The notes below the pieces were generated by a model, which saw only the letters and a list, made by a program, of their open reading frames with translations, did not search any database and was not told where the DNA came from. 64,000 nt of DNA, from the NCBI RefSeq assembly GCF_002803085.1, contig NZ_NNBJ01000001.1, forward strand, positions 434,001 through 498,000, written 5' to 3'. This stretch comes from Streptomyces sp. CB01201. Its GTDB lineage: Bacteria; Actinomycetota; Actinomycetes; Streptomycetales; Streptomycetaceae. The number at the start of each line of letters is the position of its first letter. The first letter of the stretch is position 1. Made by a program: the position numbers and the translations under genes. This document shows positions 43,763 to 52,910 of the stretch, one piece after another.

Positions 43763-45559
43763 GTGACCGTGGCACAGACCGGCCTGCCCGCCCTGGTGGC
43801 GCGGCACGCCGAACACACCCCGGACGCCCTCGCCGTGGCGGACGGCGACACCACCCTCACGTACGCACAGCTGGTCTCGCGCGCCCGCCGTCTCGCCACC
43901 CACCTGCACGAGCAGGGCGTACGCACCGGAGACTCGGTGGCGCTCCTCATGCCCCGCTCGGCCGACACCGTCGTCGCCCAGCTCGCCGTGTGGTGGGCCG
44001 GCGCCGCCGTCGTGCCGCTCGACCCGGCGCACCCCGCCCCCCGCACCGCCGCCATGCTCGAAGACTCCGGTGCCACGCTCACCGTCGGCGACAGCAAGCT
44101 CCTGGAGGCCGCCGCCCCGGCCGGAACCGTCCTCGCCCTGCCCGGCGACGAGCGGCTGCCCGACCGGGAGGCACCCGGCGAAGGGCCCGGCCCCGACGCC
44201 GTCGCGTTCGTCATGTTCACCTCCGGCTCCACCGGCCGCCCCAAGGGCGTCGCGATCCCGCACGGGGCCATCGCCGAACTCGTCACCGCCCCGGACTACG
44301 TCACCGTCACCGCACGCGACCGGGTCCTGCTGCACTCCCCGGCGACGTTCGACGGCTCCACCTTCGAGGTGTGGTCGGCCCTCGCCAACGGCGCCGCCGT
44401 CGTGGTCTGCACCACCGAGCGTCCCTCCTTCGAGGATCTCGCCAAGGACGTGGAGCGGCACGGCGTCACCGTCGCGTTCTTCACCACCGCCCTCTTCCAC
44501 CAGCTCGCGGCCCGCCGCTCGCGCCTCTTCTCCGTCCTGCGCACCGTGGTCGTCGGCGGCGAGGCGATGGCCGCCCAGCACGCCCGCGCCGTGCTGCGCG
44601 CCTTCCCCTGGGTCGAGCTCGTCAACGGCTACGGCCCGACCGAGACCACCACCTTCGCCACCGCCCACCGCGTCACCGACGCCGACTGCGACGGGCCCGT
44701 ACCCATCGGCCGCCCGGTGGCCGGCGCCACCGCCCACATCCTCGGCGCGGCGGACCTGCCCGTCGACGACGGCGCACGCGGCGAACTCTGGATCGGCGGC
44801 AGCCGCCTTGCCCACGGATACACCAAGCGGCCCGAGTTGACCGCCGAGCGCTTCGTCGACCACCCCGCACTCGGCCGCCTCTACCGCACCGGTGACCTCG
44901 TCTCGGCCCGCCCCGACGGCATCCTCGACTACCACGGGCGTACCGACGACCAGGTCAAGGTGCGCGGCTTCCGCATCGAACCCGGCGAGATCGAGCACGC
45001 GCTGCGCGAACAGCCGGAGGTGGACGACGCGGCCGTCACCGTACGCCGCCCCACCCCCGACGACGCCCGCCTCGCCGCCTTCGTGGTGGCCGGCCCCGGA
45101 CCGGTGCCGCACTCGGAGGCACTCCTCGCCCGCCTCACCGCCCTCCTGCCCGCACACCTGGTCCCGGACGAGCTGACCTTCGTCGAACGGCTGCCGCTCA
45201 CCACCTCCGGCAAGGTCGACCGCAGGTCCCTCGGCGATCTCGCCACCGCCGTCGACACCATCGGCGCCGCCCAACCGCTCACCCCGCTCCAGCAGGCCGT
45301 CGCCGAAGTGTGGGCACGTTCGCTCGGCTGCGAAGTGACCCGGCCCGACGCCGACTTCCTCGAACTCGGCGGACACTCCCTGCTCGCCCTCGTCGTGGCC
45401 GAGGACCTGCGCGAGGACCTCGGCGTGGAACTGTCGCTCGCCGACTTCTTCACCGCCCCCACGGTCGCCGGCCACGCCGACCTGGTCGAGCGCGCCCTGC
45501 TCGCCGCCCACACCGATCTGCACCCCGACGCGCCCGAGGACACCGATGGCCGCCACTGA
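43763..45559 (+). CDS. NRPS adenylation-carrier didomain (A-T), second
   Basis: Protein of 598 residues. A1-A2 region LTYAQLVSRARRLA, A3 FTSGSTGRPKGVAIPHG (about residue 153), A5 NGYGPTETTTFATAH, A7 YRTGDLVSARPDGILDY, A8 GRTDDQVKVRGFRIEPGE, A10 LTTSGKVDRRSL, carrier LELGGHSLLALVVAE with serine 539. Hand-aligned pocket residues D, G, F, F, V, V, G, T, F suggest an aliphatic or aromatic amino acid, unproven. GTG 43763 was preferred over the upstream GTG 43712 because AAGGAA lies 6 bases before it. Its end overlaps the next gene by 14 bp. Confidence 0.88.
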   Translation: MTVAQTGLPALVARHAEHTPDALAVADGDTTLTYAQLVSRARRLATHLHEQGVRTGDSVALLMPRSADTVVAQLAVWWAGAAVVPLDPAHPAPRTAAMLEDSGATLTVGDSKLLEAAAPAGTVLALPGDERLPDREAPGEGPGPDAVAFVMFTSGSTGRPKGVAIPHGAIAELVTAPDYVTVTARDRVLLHSPATFDGSTFEVWSALANGAAVVVCTTERPSFEDLAKDVERHGVTVAFFTTALFHQLAARRSRLFSVLRTVVVGGEAMAAQHARAVLRAFPWVELVNGYGPTETTTFATAHRVTDADCDGPVPIGRPVAGATAHILGAADLPVDDGARGELWIGGSRLAHGYTKRPELTAERFVDHPALGRLYRTGDLVSARPDGILDYHGRTDDQVKVRGFRIEPGEIEHALREQPEVDDAAVTVRRPTPDDARLAAFVVAGPGPVPHSEALLARLTALLPAHLVPDELTFVERLPLTTSGKVDRRSLGDLATAVDTIGAAQPLTPLQQAVAEVWARSLGCEVTRPDADFLELGGHSLLALVVAEDLREDLGVELSLADFFTAPTVAGHADLVERALLAAHTDLHPDAPEDTDGRH

Positions 45560-48419
45560 CACCCCCGCCGACCTCCAACAGGAGCTGCTGCGCCGGGCCC
45601 GAGCCCGCGCCGCCGCACGTCCGGCCACACCGGCGCCGGCCCGGGAACGTGCCACCGGACCCGCCCCGCTCACCCATGCCCAGCGCCGCATGTGGCTGAT
45701 GGAACGGCTCGGCCAGAGCAGCGCCCAGTACAGCGTGCCCTTCGCGACCCGGCTCACCGGGCCCTTCGATCCGGACGCCCTGAGCACGGCACTCACCGAG
45801 CTGGTGCGCCGCCACGAGATCCTGCGCACCCGCTACGGCCGCGACGGCGACGAGCCCTACCAGGAGCCGCTGCCCGCCCCCGCAGCCATCGCGGTCCCCG
45901 TGGTCGACGCCCCGGACGACGGCGCCCGGCTCCTGACCGAGGAGGCCCGCCGCCCCTTCGACCTCGCCGAGGGCACCGTCCCGCGCGCCCTCGTGCTGCG
46001 CCACGGCCCGCGGGACCACACCGTATTGCTGACGTTCCATCACATAGCGATCGACGGCGGCTCGTTGGAGACCGTCGCCGAAGAGCTCGCGGCCCTGTAC
46101 GCGGCGGCTGTGGACGGTCGCCCGCCCGCACTGCCCGAGCCGCCGCAGTACGCGGACTTCGCACGCCGCGAGCACACCGACGCGGCACGTCTGGAAGACG
46201 GCCTCGCCCACTGGATGCGGAGTCTCGACGGCGCCACCGCGCCGCGCCTGCCCCGGCCGGCCGTACTCCCCGCCGATGTGTCCGAACACCCGGCCGCGAC
46301 CCGCACCGCCGCGCTCGGCGAGAACGTACTGCCCGCCCTGCGCGAACTCGGCCGGCAGCGCCGGGCCACGGTGTTCACCGTGGGCCTGGCCGCCGCGTTC
46401 GCCGCGCTGCACCGCCTCACCGGTGAGGCGGACCTCGTCATCGGCTGCGCCGCCACCCACCGCGAAGGCCCGGCGATGCGCGGCCTGGTGGGCCTGTGCG
46501 TCAACACCCTCCCGGTACGCGTCGACCTGTCGGGCGATCCCGGCTTCGCCACCGTCGTCGAGCGCGTGCGCGACGCGCTGCTCGCGGCCCAGCAGCACCG
46601 GGAGGTGCCGTTCGACCTGATCCTGGAGCGGCTCGGCTCGGCGGCCCGGGGCGACGACGGCACCGGGCTCGTCCGGGTCACCTCGGACGTCATGGGCGAG
46701 CCAACCGCCTTGCCACTGCCGGGACTTGAGGCGCGAGCGGTCGAAGTGACCGTGGGAGAGGCCAAGTTCGACCTGACCTTCGGCCTGTTCGACACCGATG
46801 CCCCGGCGAGCCTGGTCCAGTACGGCCGGGCCGCGCTGGACGAGGAGACGGGCCGGGCCCTCGCCGAATCCTTCGCCGAACTGCTCACCGCCGTGGCGGC
46901 CGACCCCGAACTCCCGCTGTCCGCCCTGCCGGGCAACCCGGCCGAGCCGGTGACCGACGGAAGGCACCCCGCCGAGGTGCGACTGCTGGCCCACCCCGAG
47001 GTGGCCGAGGCCCACGTGCCGGACCCGGCGGGCGGCCCCCTGCTCGCCTACGCCGTACTGCGGCGCACCGGAGGACCCTCGCCCGTCCAGCTCCGCACCC
47101 ATCTGCGGGGCGTCCTCGGGCGCGAACTCGTACCCGCAGCAGTCACCTTGCTGGATGCCATGCCGCGCACGGCGGACGGATCCGTGGACGCCGCGAAGCT
47201 GCCCTCGGCCCCGATCCCTGCGGCGCCCAGGAGCCCACACCTGGACGCGGTGACGGAGGCGCTCACGGGCCTGCTCGGCCAACGGCCGGGCCCGGAAGAG
47301 GACTTCTTCGCGCTCGGTGGCCACTCGCTGGCCGCCGTCCAGCTCGCCGAGCGTCTGCGGTCGGCGCTGACACTGCCCCTGGTCGGCCTCGACATCATGC
47401 AGACCCGCACGCCGAGGGCCATCGCGGAACTGCTCGACGCGCGCGCGGCGGAACGGGCCTCGGCGGTCGCGGCGTCCGCGACGGCATCGGCCGCCGCCTC
47501 CGCGCGACCGCGCCGGGTGCGCGAGGGCACGGTCCTGGTGACCGGCGGCACGGGGGGCGTCGGTGCGTTCGTGCTGCGCGAACTGGCCGCCCAGGGACGG
47601 CCGGTGCTCGCGCTGGCCCGGCCCGAGTCCGCGCATCTGGTCGGCGGGGAAGGCGTCGAGGTGATCGAGGGCGATCTCACCGACCTGGACGGGCTGCGCG
47701 CCGCCGTCGAAGGCGCGGACGCCGTGATCCACGCCGCGTGCACCTTCACCCGCCCCGAAGTGGACGTGGCCGCGATGGAGGCCATGGTCGCGGCCTGGCG
47801 CGGGGGCCCCTTCGTCTTCGTGAGCAGCGTGGACGCCTATGGCCGGCCCCAGGCCGCCCAGGTGGCCGAGGAGTCCTCCGCGCAGGCGCCGCTGAGCTCG
47901 TACGGCCAGGCCAAGCTGGACTGCGAGCGGCTCCTGCTGAGCGCCGCGGGCACCGGGGGGCGGGGCGGCGCGAGCGCCGTGCGCTCACCCATCGTGTGGG
48001 GCGCGCACGACCGGCTCCGCGACCAACTACGCTGGGGCGCCACGGGGTTGCTGTACCAGGCGGCCCTCGCCGGCCACCCCATCGGCCTGCCGGCCGCCGG
48101 TGCGGGGGGACACGACTGGTACGGGGCGCCCTGGGTGCACGCGGCGGCTCTGGCCCGTGCGGTGGTCTCCTGCCTGGACGCACCCGTGCACGGCGTTGCC
48201 AACGCGGTGAGCGGGCACGTGGCCTGGTCCGACCTGACCGCCGAACTGGTGACGCTGCTCGGCAGTGGCAGCACCGTCACGTTCGAGGACGAGGTGCACC
48301 GCGACCTCGACCACCGCTGGCACTACCGCGCGGACCGGCTCGCACGGGCTCTGCGCCCGGCGCCGGGGGAGGACCTGCACTCGGTACTGGCCGCGATGAT
48401 CGAGCCGATGAGTCGGTGA
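45546..48419 (+). CDS. Terminal NRPS protein: C, truncated A, carrier, SDR-like reductase
   Basis: Protein of 957 residues with an unusual order. C domain about 40-460 with HHIAIDG (His165-Gly171) and GLVGLCVNTLPVRV. Residues about 474-553 match only the C-terminal subdomain of an adenylation domain (HPAEVRLLAHPEVAEAHVPD, then PRTADGSVD in place of the A10 motif, with Ser546 for the catalytic Lys). The roughly 400-residue A core is missing. Carrier domain: FFALGGHSLAAVQL, serine 594. The last 300 residues are an NAD(P)-binding extended-SDR/epimerase-like domain (GGTGGVG 667-673; YGQAK, Tyr786/Lys790), placed where a reductase would release a product. No thioesterase. ATG 45546 lies inside the previous gene. 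Confidence 0.87.
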   Translation: MAATDTPADLQQELLRRARARAAARPATPAPARERATGPAPLTHAQRRMWLMERLGQSSAQYSVPFATRLTGPFDPDALSTALTELVRRHEILRTRYGRDGDEPYQEPLPAPAAIAVPVVDAPDDGARLLTEEARRPFDLAEGTVPRALVLRHGPRDHTVLLTFHHIAIDGGSLETVAEELAALYAAAVDGRPPALPEPPQYADFARREHTDAARLEDGLAHWMRSLDGATAPRLPRPAVLPADVSEHPAATRTAALGENVLPALRELGRQRRATVFTVGLAAAFAALHRLTGEADLVIGCAATHREGPAMRGLVGLCVNTLPVRVDLSGDPGFATVVERVRDALLAAQQHREVPFDLILERLGSAARGDDGTGLVRVTSDVMGEPTALPLPGLEARAVEVTVGEAKFDLTFGLFDTDAPASLVQYGRAALDEETGRALAESFAELLTAVAADPELPLSALPGNPAEPVTDGRHPAEVRLLAHPEVAEAHVPDPAGGPLLAYAVLRRTGGPSPVQLRTHLRGVLGRELVPAAVTLLDAMPRTADGSVDAAKLPSAPIPAAPRSPHLDAVTEALTGLLGQRPGPEEDFFALGGHSLAAVQLAERLRSALTLPLVGLDIMQTRTPRAIAELLDARAAERASAVAASATASAAASARPRRVREGTVLVTGGTGGVGAFVLRELAAQGRPVLALARPESAHLVGGEGVEVIEGDLTDLDGLRAAVEGADAVIHAACTFTRPEVDVAAMEAMVAAWRGGPFVFVSSVDAYGRPQAAQVAEESSAQAPLSSYGQAKLDCERLLLSAAGTGGRGGASAVRSPIVWGAHDRLRDQLRWGATGLLYQAALAGHPIGLPAAGAGGHDWYGAPWVHAAALARAVVSCLDAPVHGVANAVSGHVAWSDLTAELVTLLGSGSTVTFEDEVHRDLDHRWHYRADRLARALRPAPGEDLHSVLAAMIEPMSR

Positions 48420-48444
48420 GCCGATGCAGGGGGGTGCGTCGCGA

Positions 48445-48578
48445 GGGCTGAGTCGGAAGGGCTGAGTCGAAGGCCCGAGTCGGAAGGGGTGACTGCGAAG
48501 AGCTGAGTGCGAAGGGGTGAGTGCGAAGCGGCATGCATGAAGGGATAGGCGTGAAAGGAGTGAGCGCGAGGGTGTGAA
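48445..48578. repeat. 14-bp tandem array after the NRPS operon
   Basis: Nine units of 13-14 bp of the form GGGCTGAGTCGGAA, degenerating to GGGATAGGCGTGAA and AGGAGTGAGCGCGA. The array starts about 25 bp after the NRPS stop codon, and a related copy may lie just before it. Confidence 0.85.
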
Positions 48579-48689
48579 CCGCATCGCATGGGGTCCGGCC
48601 ACGTGTGCGCTGCGTACAGTGGTCGGCCGACCATGGGTCGGGCGCACACCCCCGTGCCGCCGGTCCCGCTCGATTCACCAGGAGTTGCC

Positions 48690-49355
48690 GTGTTCCGCCC
48701 GCAGTCCCGACCGACCGCCCCTGCTTCCCGTCCCACTCCCACCCGTGCCGTCGCACGGCCGACGGCACGACGGGCCGTCGGCGCCAGTGCTGCCGTGGTG
48801 CTGCTCGCCCTACAGATCGGGGTCGGTTCTGCGGCTCAGGCGAGAACACCCGGGACGGCGAAGGATGTTCAGACCATGGCGGCCGGGGCCGGAGCGGGGG
48901 CCGAGGGTGTCGCACACCGGGGCGACACCCCGCTCGAAGCGAGCGTCTCCGAGGGACAGGTGAAGGAGGTCGCGCCGGGCGGAGTACTCACCTACCCGAG
49001 CGTGACCAGCTGCCTCACCATCACGGTCCGCCTGAGCGGCGGTGGCCTGGTGGGCGCACACGCCAGCCTCTTCCAGGTGCCCGGCGAACTGCGCTCCGAC
49101 GAGATACTGCCCGCCCTCAAGGCCGGGGTGGGCGGCCGGCAGGTGAGTGCCATCGAGGTCAAGGGCGCGGTCGGTGCCTGGCATCCGAGCTACTTCACCA
49201 AGGCGATCGAGAGCTACGGCGACACGGATCCGGTGCCGGTCCCCACCGGCCAGGACAGCGCAGGCATCGCCCGGGCGGTGGCCGACGGCCTCGGTCTGCC
49301 GCGCCCCCTCGTGACCGTCCAGGACGTACCCGACGGCGACCAGACCGTCCACTGA
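48690..49355 (+). CDS. Secreted protein of unknown function
   Basis: Exported protein of 221 residues. The N-terminus is Pro/Arg/Thr-rich, followed by a hydrophobic signal (GASAAVVLLALQIGVGSAAQA). The mature part has one cysteine in SVTSCLTITVRLSGGGLVGA, then strand-rich LFQVPGELRSDEILPALK and VSAIEVKGAVGAWHPSYFTK, and a Gly/Asp-rich tail. No enzyme motif recognised. GTG 48690 has AGGAG 6 bases upstream; longer in-frame starts lack one. Confidence 0.65.
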   Translation: MFRPQSRPTAPASRPTPTRAVARPTARRAVGASAAVVLLALQIGVGSAAQARTPGTAKDVQTMAAGAGAGAEGVAHRGDTPLEASVSEGQVKEVAPGGVLTYPSVTSCLTITVRLSGGGLVGAHASLFQVPGELRSDEILPALKAGVGGRQVSAIEVKGAVGAWHPSYFTKAIESYGDTDPVPVPTGQDSAGIARAVADGLGLPRPLVTVQDVPDGDQTVH

Positions 49356-49374
49356 CCCACCCCGGCCCCCCCCC

Positions 49375-49420
49375 GGCCGTCCCCGGCCCCGGCCGTCCCC
49401 GGCCCCGGCCGTTCCCGGCC
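49375..49420. repeat. 16-bp tandem repeat between convergent genes
   Basis: GGCCGTCCCCGGCCCC occurs twice exactly and once as a diverged partial copy. It lies 20 bp after the stop codon of the secreted-protein gene and before the end of the opposing LMF-like gene. It may also act as a terminator. Confidence 0.8.
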
Positions 49421-49444
49421 ACCGTGCCGACCCCGTGGAACGGG

Positions 49445-50851
49445 TCAGCGCAGGGTGGTCGGGGGCAGGAATGCGCGGGGTGCCTCGCGGTGCCACCACG
49501 CTCCGGTCCTGCGCAGCTCCTGCCACGTCGTGAAGCGATAGCGCCACACCCGGGCACGGATGAACACCGGCGGCGTCTCGGGAAAGGGATTGTGCCGCAA
49601 CAGGCGCACCGTATCGGGGTCGTTGACCAGAAGGCGCTCCACGAATGCGCCGAACCACGAGGAGCCGTACGACGGCGAGAGCGCCAGGAACCAGAGCAGC
49701 CAGTCGAGCCGCAGGTGGTACGGGGCGAACTGGCGCGGCAGCCGTCGTACATCGCCCGGCTTCCCATGGAATTCGTACTCCCGCCAGATGGTCCGGTCCG
49801 TCACCGCCTCGTCCGCCGTCCCCTCGATGACGACCTCGTGCCGGATGCGTGTGATGCTCCCGAAGGCCCCGTAAGAATTGACCAGATGGAGCGGCTCGTA
49901 CGTCGTGTTCATCCGCTGCCGGTGCGAAAGGAGATTGCGGGCGGGGCGATAACTGAGCGCAAGGACGAGGCCGGCCACCACTGCGGCGACGATCTCGTAC
50001 CAGAGGGGCGGGCGGGGAAGGGAGGGCGTGGCCGCGACGGGGGAGCCGTCGAGGGCGGAGGCGGCGAGGACGATGGTCAGCCAGTTCAGCCAGGCGAAGT
50101 TCCCGGACAGGACCAGCCACAGCTGAGTGCAGATGATCACGCAGGCGGCGATGCTCGCCACCGGCTGCGGAGTGAACAGGGCCACGGGTACGACGAGTTG
50201 GACGAAGTGGTTGGCCGCCACCTCCACCCGGTGCAGGGGCTTCGGCAGATGGTGGAAGAACCAGCTGAGCGGGCCGGGCATCGGCTGGGTCTCGTGGTGG
50301 TAGTACAGGCACGTCAGATCGCGCCAGCACGGATCGCCGCGCAGCTTGATGAGCCCGGCGCCGAACTCCACCCGGAACAACACCCACCGCAGCAGCCACA
50401 TCAGGATCACGGGTGGGGCGATGTCGTCGTTCCCCAGGAAGACGGCGAGGAAGCCGGCCTCCAGAAGCAGCGACTCCCAGCCGAAGCCGTACCAGGTCTG
50501 GCCGACGTTGACGATGGACACATACAGCGCCCACAGCACCGCCCAGCACGCCATCGCCGCCGCCAGCGGCACGGCATCGGCCGCCCCGGCCGCCACGGCT
50601 CCCGCCAGCGCCGCGCCCGACCAGGCACACAGGGCGAACAGGCGGTCCGAGTAACGGAGTTGGAACAGGCTGGGCGCACTGCGAAACGGTACGCGCCGCA
50701 CGAAGGCGGGCACGGGAAGCATCCCGCGCTCCCCGATGAGTGCCCGGAACTGCACGGCCGCCGTGAGGAACGCCACCAGGTAGACGGCGGCGAGGGAGCG
50801 TTGGAAGACGAGCCGGCCGAACCAGTACGCCGACGACGAGAACCACTGCAC
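49445..50851 (-). CDS. Lipase-maturation-factor-like membrane protein
   Basis: Integral membrane protein of 468 residues with about seven hydrophobic segments. QTWYGFGWESLLLEAGFLAV, WLLRWVLFRVEFGAGLIKLR, DLTCLYYHHETQPMPGPLSW and NSYGAFGSITRIRHEVVIEG match the lipase maturation factor (LMF1-like) family. In animals LMF1 folds lipases in the ER; the bacterial role is unknown, possibly assembly of secreted enzymes. The start is GTG 50851 with GGAGG at 9 bases. Confidence 0.82.
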   Translation of the reverse strand: MQWFSSSAYWFGRLVFQRSLAAVYLVAFLTAAVQFRALIGERGMLPVPAFVRRVPFRSAPSLFQLRYSDRLFALCAWSGAALAGAVAAGAADAVPLAAAMACWAVLWALYVSIVNVGQTWYGFGWESLLLEAGFLAVFLGNDDIAPPVILMWLLRWVLFRVEFGAGLIKLRGDPCWRDLTCLYYHHETQPMPGPLSWFFHHLPKPLHRVEVAANHFVQLVVPVALFTPQPVASIAACVIICTQLWLVLSGNFAWLNWLTIVLAASALDGSPVAATPSLPRPPLWYEIVAAVVAGLVLALSYRPARNLLSHRQRMNTTYEPLHLVNSYGAFGSITRIRHEVVIEGTADEAVTDRTIWREYEFHGKPGDVRRLPRQFAPYHLRLDWLLWFLALSPSYGSSWFGAFVERLLVNDPDTVRLLRHNPFPETPPVFIRARVWRYRFTTWQELRRTGAWWHREAPRAFLPPTTLR

Positions 50852-51090
50852 GACGGGGCGCCTCCAGGCCGGGGAGCGGAACGGCGGGAATGCCCGCGCC
50901 CTCTTCGTAGCGGGGATCCGGGAGCCGGTCGAGTCGGCCTACTGTCCCTTCACCCGCTCGCGCCACAACCGTGATCATCGGAAGAGGCCCGGTGGCACGT
51001 CATGTCACGCCGACGACGTCCCGCCGGGCCGTGCGGAGGCGCCGACGCGCCCGCCCCCACTGGAGCGGCCCCGCAAGCGAGTCGACCGCG

Positions 51091-51666
51091 TCAGACGTTG
51101 ACTCCGTAGTCGGAGGCGATACCGGCGAGCCCGGAGGCGTAACCCTGGCCGACCGCGCGGAACTTCCACTCCGCGCCGTGCCGGTAGAGCTCTCCGAAGA
51201 CCATCGCCGTCTCCGTCGAGGCGTCCTCGCTCAGGTCGTAGCGGGCCAGCTCGATGCCGCCCGCCTGGTTGATCACACGGATGTAGGCGTTGCGCACCTG
51301 GCCGAAGTTCTGGCCGCGCGCCTGGGCGTCGTGGATGGAGACCGGGAACACGATCTTCGCGACGGGGGCGGGGACAGCCGAGAGGTCGATGTTGATGGTC
51401 TCGTCGTCGCCCTCGCCCTCACCGGTGAGGTTGTCGCCGGTGTGCTGCACCGAGCCGTCCGGGCTGGTCAGGTTGTTGTAGAAGACGAAGTGGCTGTCGG
51501 AGAGCACCTTGCCGCTCTCGTCGCAGAGCAGCGCGCTGGCGTCGAGGTCGTGGTCCGTGCCGGTGGTCGTCCGCACGTCCCAGCCCAAGCCCACCGTGAC
51601 GGCCGCGAGGCCGGGGGCTTCCTTGCTCAGCGAGACATTGCCGCCCTTGCCGAGACTCACGCCCAT
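51091..51666 (-). CDS. terD: TerD-family tellurium/stress-resistance protein
   Basis: Calcium-binding stress protein of 191 residues. It begins [20 protein letters not shown], and the middle carries [35 protein letters not shown] and EGEGDDETI, the family calcium motifs. Members take part in tellurite and oxidative stress resistance and differentiation. GGAGGAA lies before ATG 51666. A good ECF-sigma-like promoter lies at 51708-51733. Confidence 0.93.
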   Translation of the reverse strand: MGVSLGKGGNVSLSKEAPGLAAVTVGLGWDVRTTTGTDHDLDASALLCDESGKVLSDSHFVFYNNLTSPDGSVQHTGDNLTGEGEGDDETINIDLSAVPAPVAKIVFPVSIHDAQARGQNFGQVRNAYIRVINQAGGIELARYDLSEDASTETAMVFGELYRHGAEWKFRAVGQGYASGLAGIASDYGVNV

Positions 51667-51707
51667 GTTGTTCCTCCGTGGTTGTGCCGGTTCCGTCGTC
51701 CGGTTAG

Positions 51708-51733
51708 AACGTCCGGAACACGGCTACGGTTCC
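51708..51733 (-). promoter_or_regulatory. ECF-sigma-like promoter for terD
   Basis: On the minus strand GGAAC (51729-51733) and GTT (51708-51710) are 18 bp apart, matching the GGAAT/GGAAC-N18-GTT pattern of SigR/SigE-type promoters. Transcription would start about 30 bp before terD. Stress control is expected if real. Confidence 0.55.
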
Positions 51734-51794
51734 ACGATTGCGCAATTCCTGAAGTAACGGCCTGTTGCCGGAGGTGCGGGGCGGGACGCGTCGG

Positions 51795-52799
51795 TCAGGA
51801 GGCGGGGCCGGCCGGAGGCGCGCCGGTGGTGGCGGCCTTGTAGAGGGCCTGGGCAGCGGATCCGAAGTACGCGCTGTACGAGACCTGCGGCGTGTTGCCA
51901 CCGGTGTGGTAGCCGCCGATGACGCCGATCACGCCCCAGCCGCCCGGCCGTGCCACCAGCATGGGCCCACCGCTCGTGCCACCCACGAACCCGGCACAGG
52001 CGATGCGCTCGAAGGTCCCCGGGTCGGCCGGGTCGTCGCTGAGCCACTTGGTGGTCTTGCTCAGGCACTCCAGCGGCTTCTGCGCGCCACCGGGGTAGCC
52101 GATCATCCGCACGGGGGCGTGGGCGTACCCCGAGCCGGTGACCAGCTGGACCCCGCCGACCGCGTCCTCCAGCCGCTGTCCGTCCTGGTTCGCCTCGGTG
52201 ACCGCGAACCCGAAGTCGTAGGCGGCACCCGCGTGTTCACCCTTGTCGTAGTACTCCTGCGAGACATACACCCCGTTGTCCTGGACGGGGAAGACACCGA
52301 ACGGAGTCAGCCCGTCGTGATACTGCGGCACGAAGGCGAGATGGCGCTTGGGGGAGTTCCCGGAATACCCCTTCAGGCAGTGCCCGGCGCTGAGTACCAG
52401 GTTGCGGCCGGGACCGCGCACCACGGAACCGCTGCACGTACGCCCCGTACCGGAGTCGTCCGTCCAGAAGAAGGTGCCGGCCTGGGGAATGCCGTCGAAG
52501 CTCTTGCTCGGCGGGATGACCTCGCCGGGGCGTGGGCCGTCCACGGTCGGCTCTGTGGTGCGGGGCCCCGTGGATTCGTCCTGACCTGTGGCGCCGGGCC
52601 CTGTGTCGCCCGGACCCGTGTCACCGGGCTGTGCGGCCGTCATACGGGCCGCGGTCCAGAAGGCGCCCAGCGCGGCGGCGTCCGGGCCGGGCGCCGACGG
52701 GGCGCCCGCCGCGAACGCCGCGGGAGTCAGGCCGGCGGACAGCAGCACCGCGGCCGCGAGTGCGGCGCCGTGTCGGATGTTCCTGGTCCTGCGCACCAT
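51795..52799 (-). CDS. Secreted trypsin-like serine protease
   Basis: Exported protein of 334 residues. A signal peptide ends at about AAFAAGAP. A Gly/Asp/Pro/Thr-rich linker (GDTGPGDTGPGATGQ) leads into a chymotrypsin-fold domain with LVLSAGHC (His), YDFGFAV (Asp) and GGTSGGPM (Ser), a complete triad. The GERIA..CAGF region holds cysteines that may bridge. ATG 52799 has GAGAGG just upstream. It acts outside the cell; specificity unknown. Confidence 0.85.
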   Translation of the reverse strand: MVRRTRNIRHGAALAAAVLLSAGLTPAAFAAGAPSAPGPDAAALGAFWTAARMTAAQPGDTGPGDTGPGATGQDESTGPRTTEPTVDGPRPGEVIPPSKSFDGIPQAGTFFWTDDSGTGRTCSGSVVRGPGRNLVLSAGHCLKGYSGNSPKRHLAFVPQYHDGLTPFGVFPVQDNGVYVSQEYYDKGEHAGAAYDFGFAVTEANQDGQRLEDAVGGVQLVTGSGYAHAPVRMIGYPGGAQKPLECLSKTTKWLSDDPADPGTFERIACAGFVGGTSGGPMLVARPGGWGVIGVIGGYHTGGNTPQVSYSAYFGSAAQALYKAATTGAPPAGPAS

Positions 52800-52910
52800 C
52801 AATTCCTCTCCGCCCGGACATATGTGACGGCCCACCATACGGCGGCTCCAGCGGTGTGCAGTAGAGCGCGAAGTCGCCCGGCGCGGCGCCGGGCGACTTC
52901 GCGCGATCGG

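Noticed and set aside
48420..48689. Coding continuation or small gene after the NRPS
   Set aside because: The sequence is a 14-bp tandem array, and its open frames simply follow the repeat.
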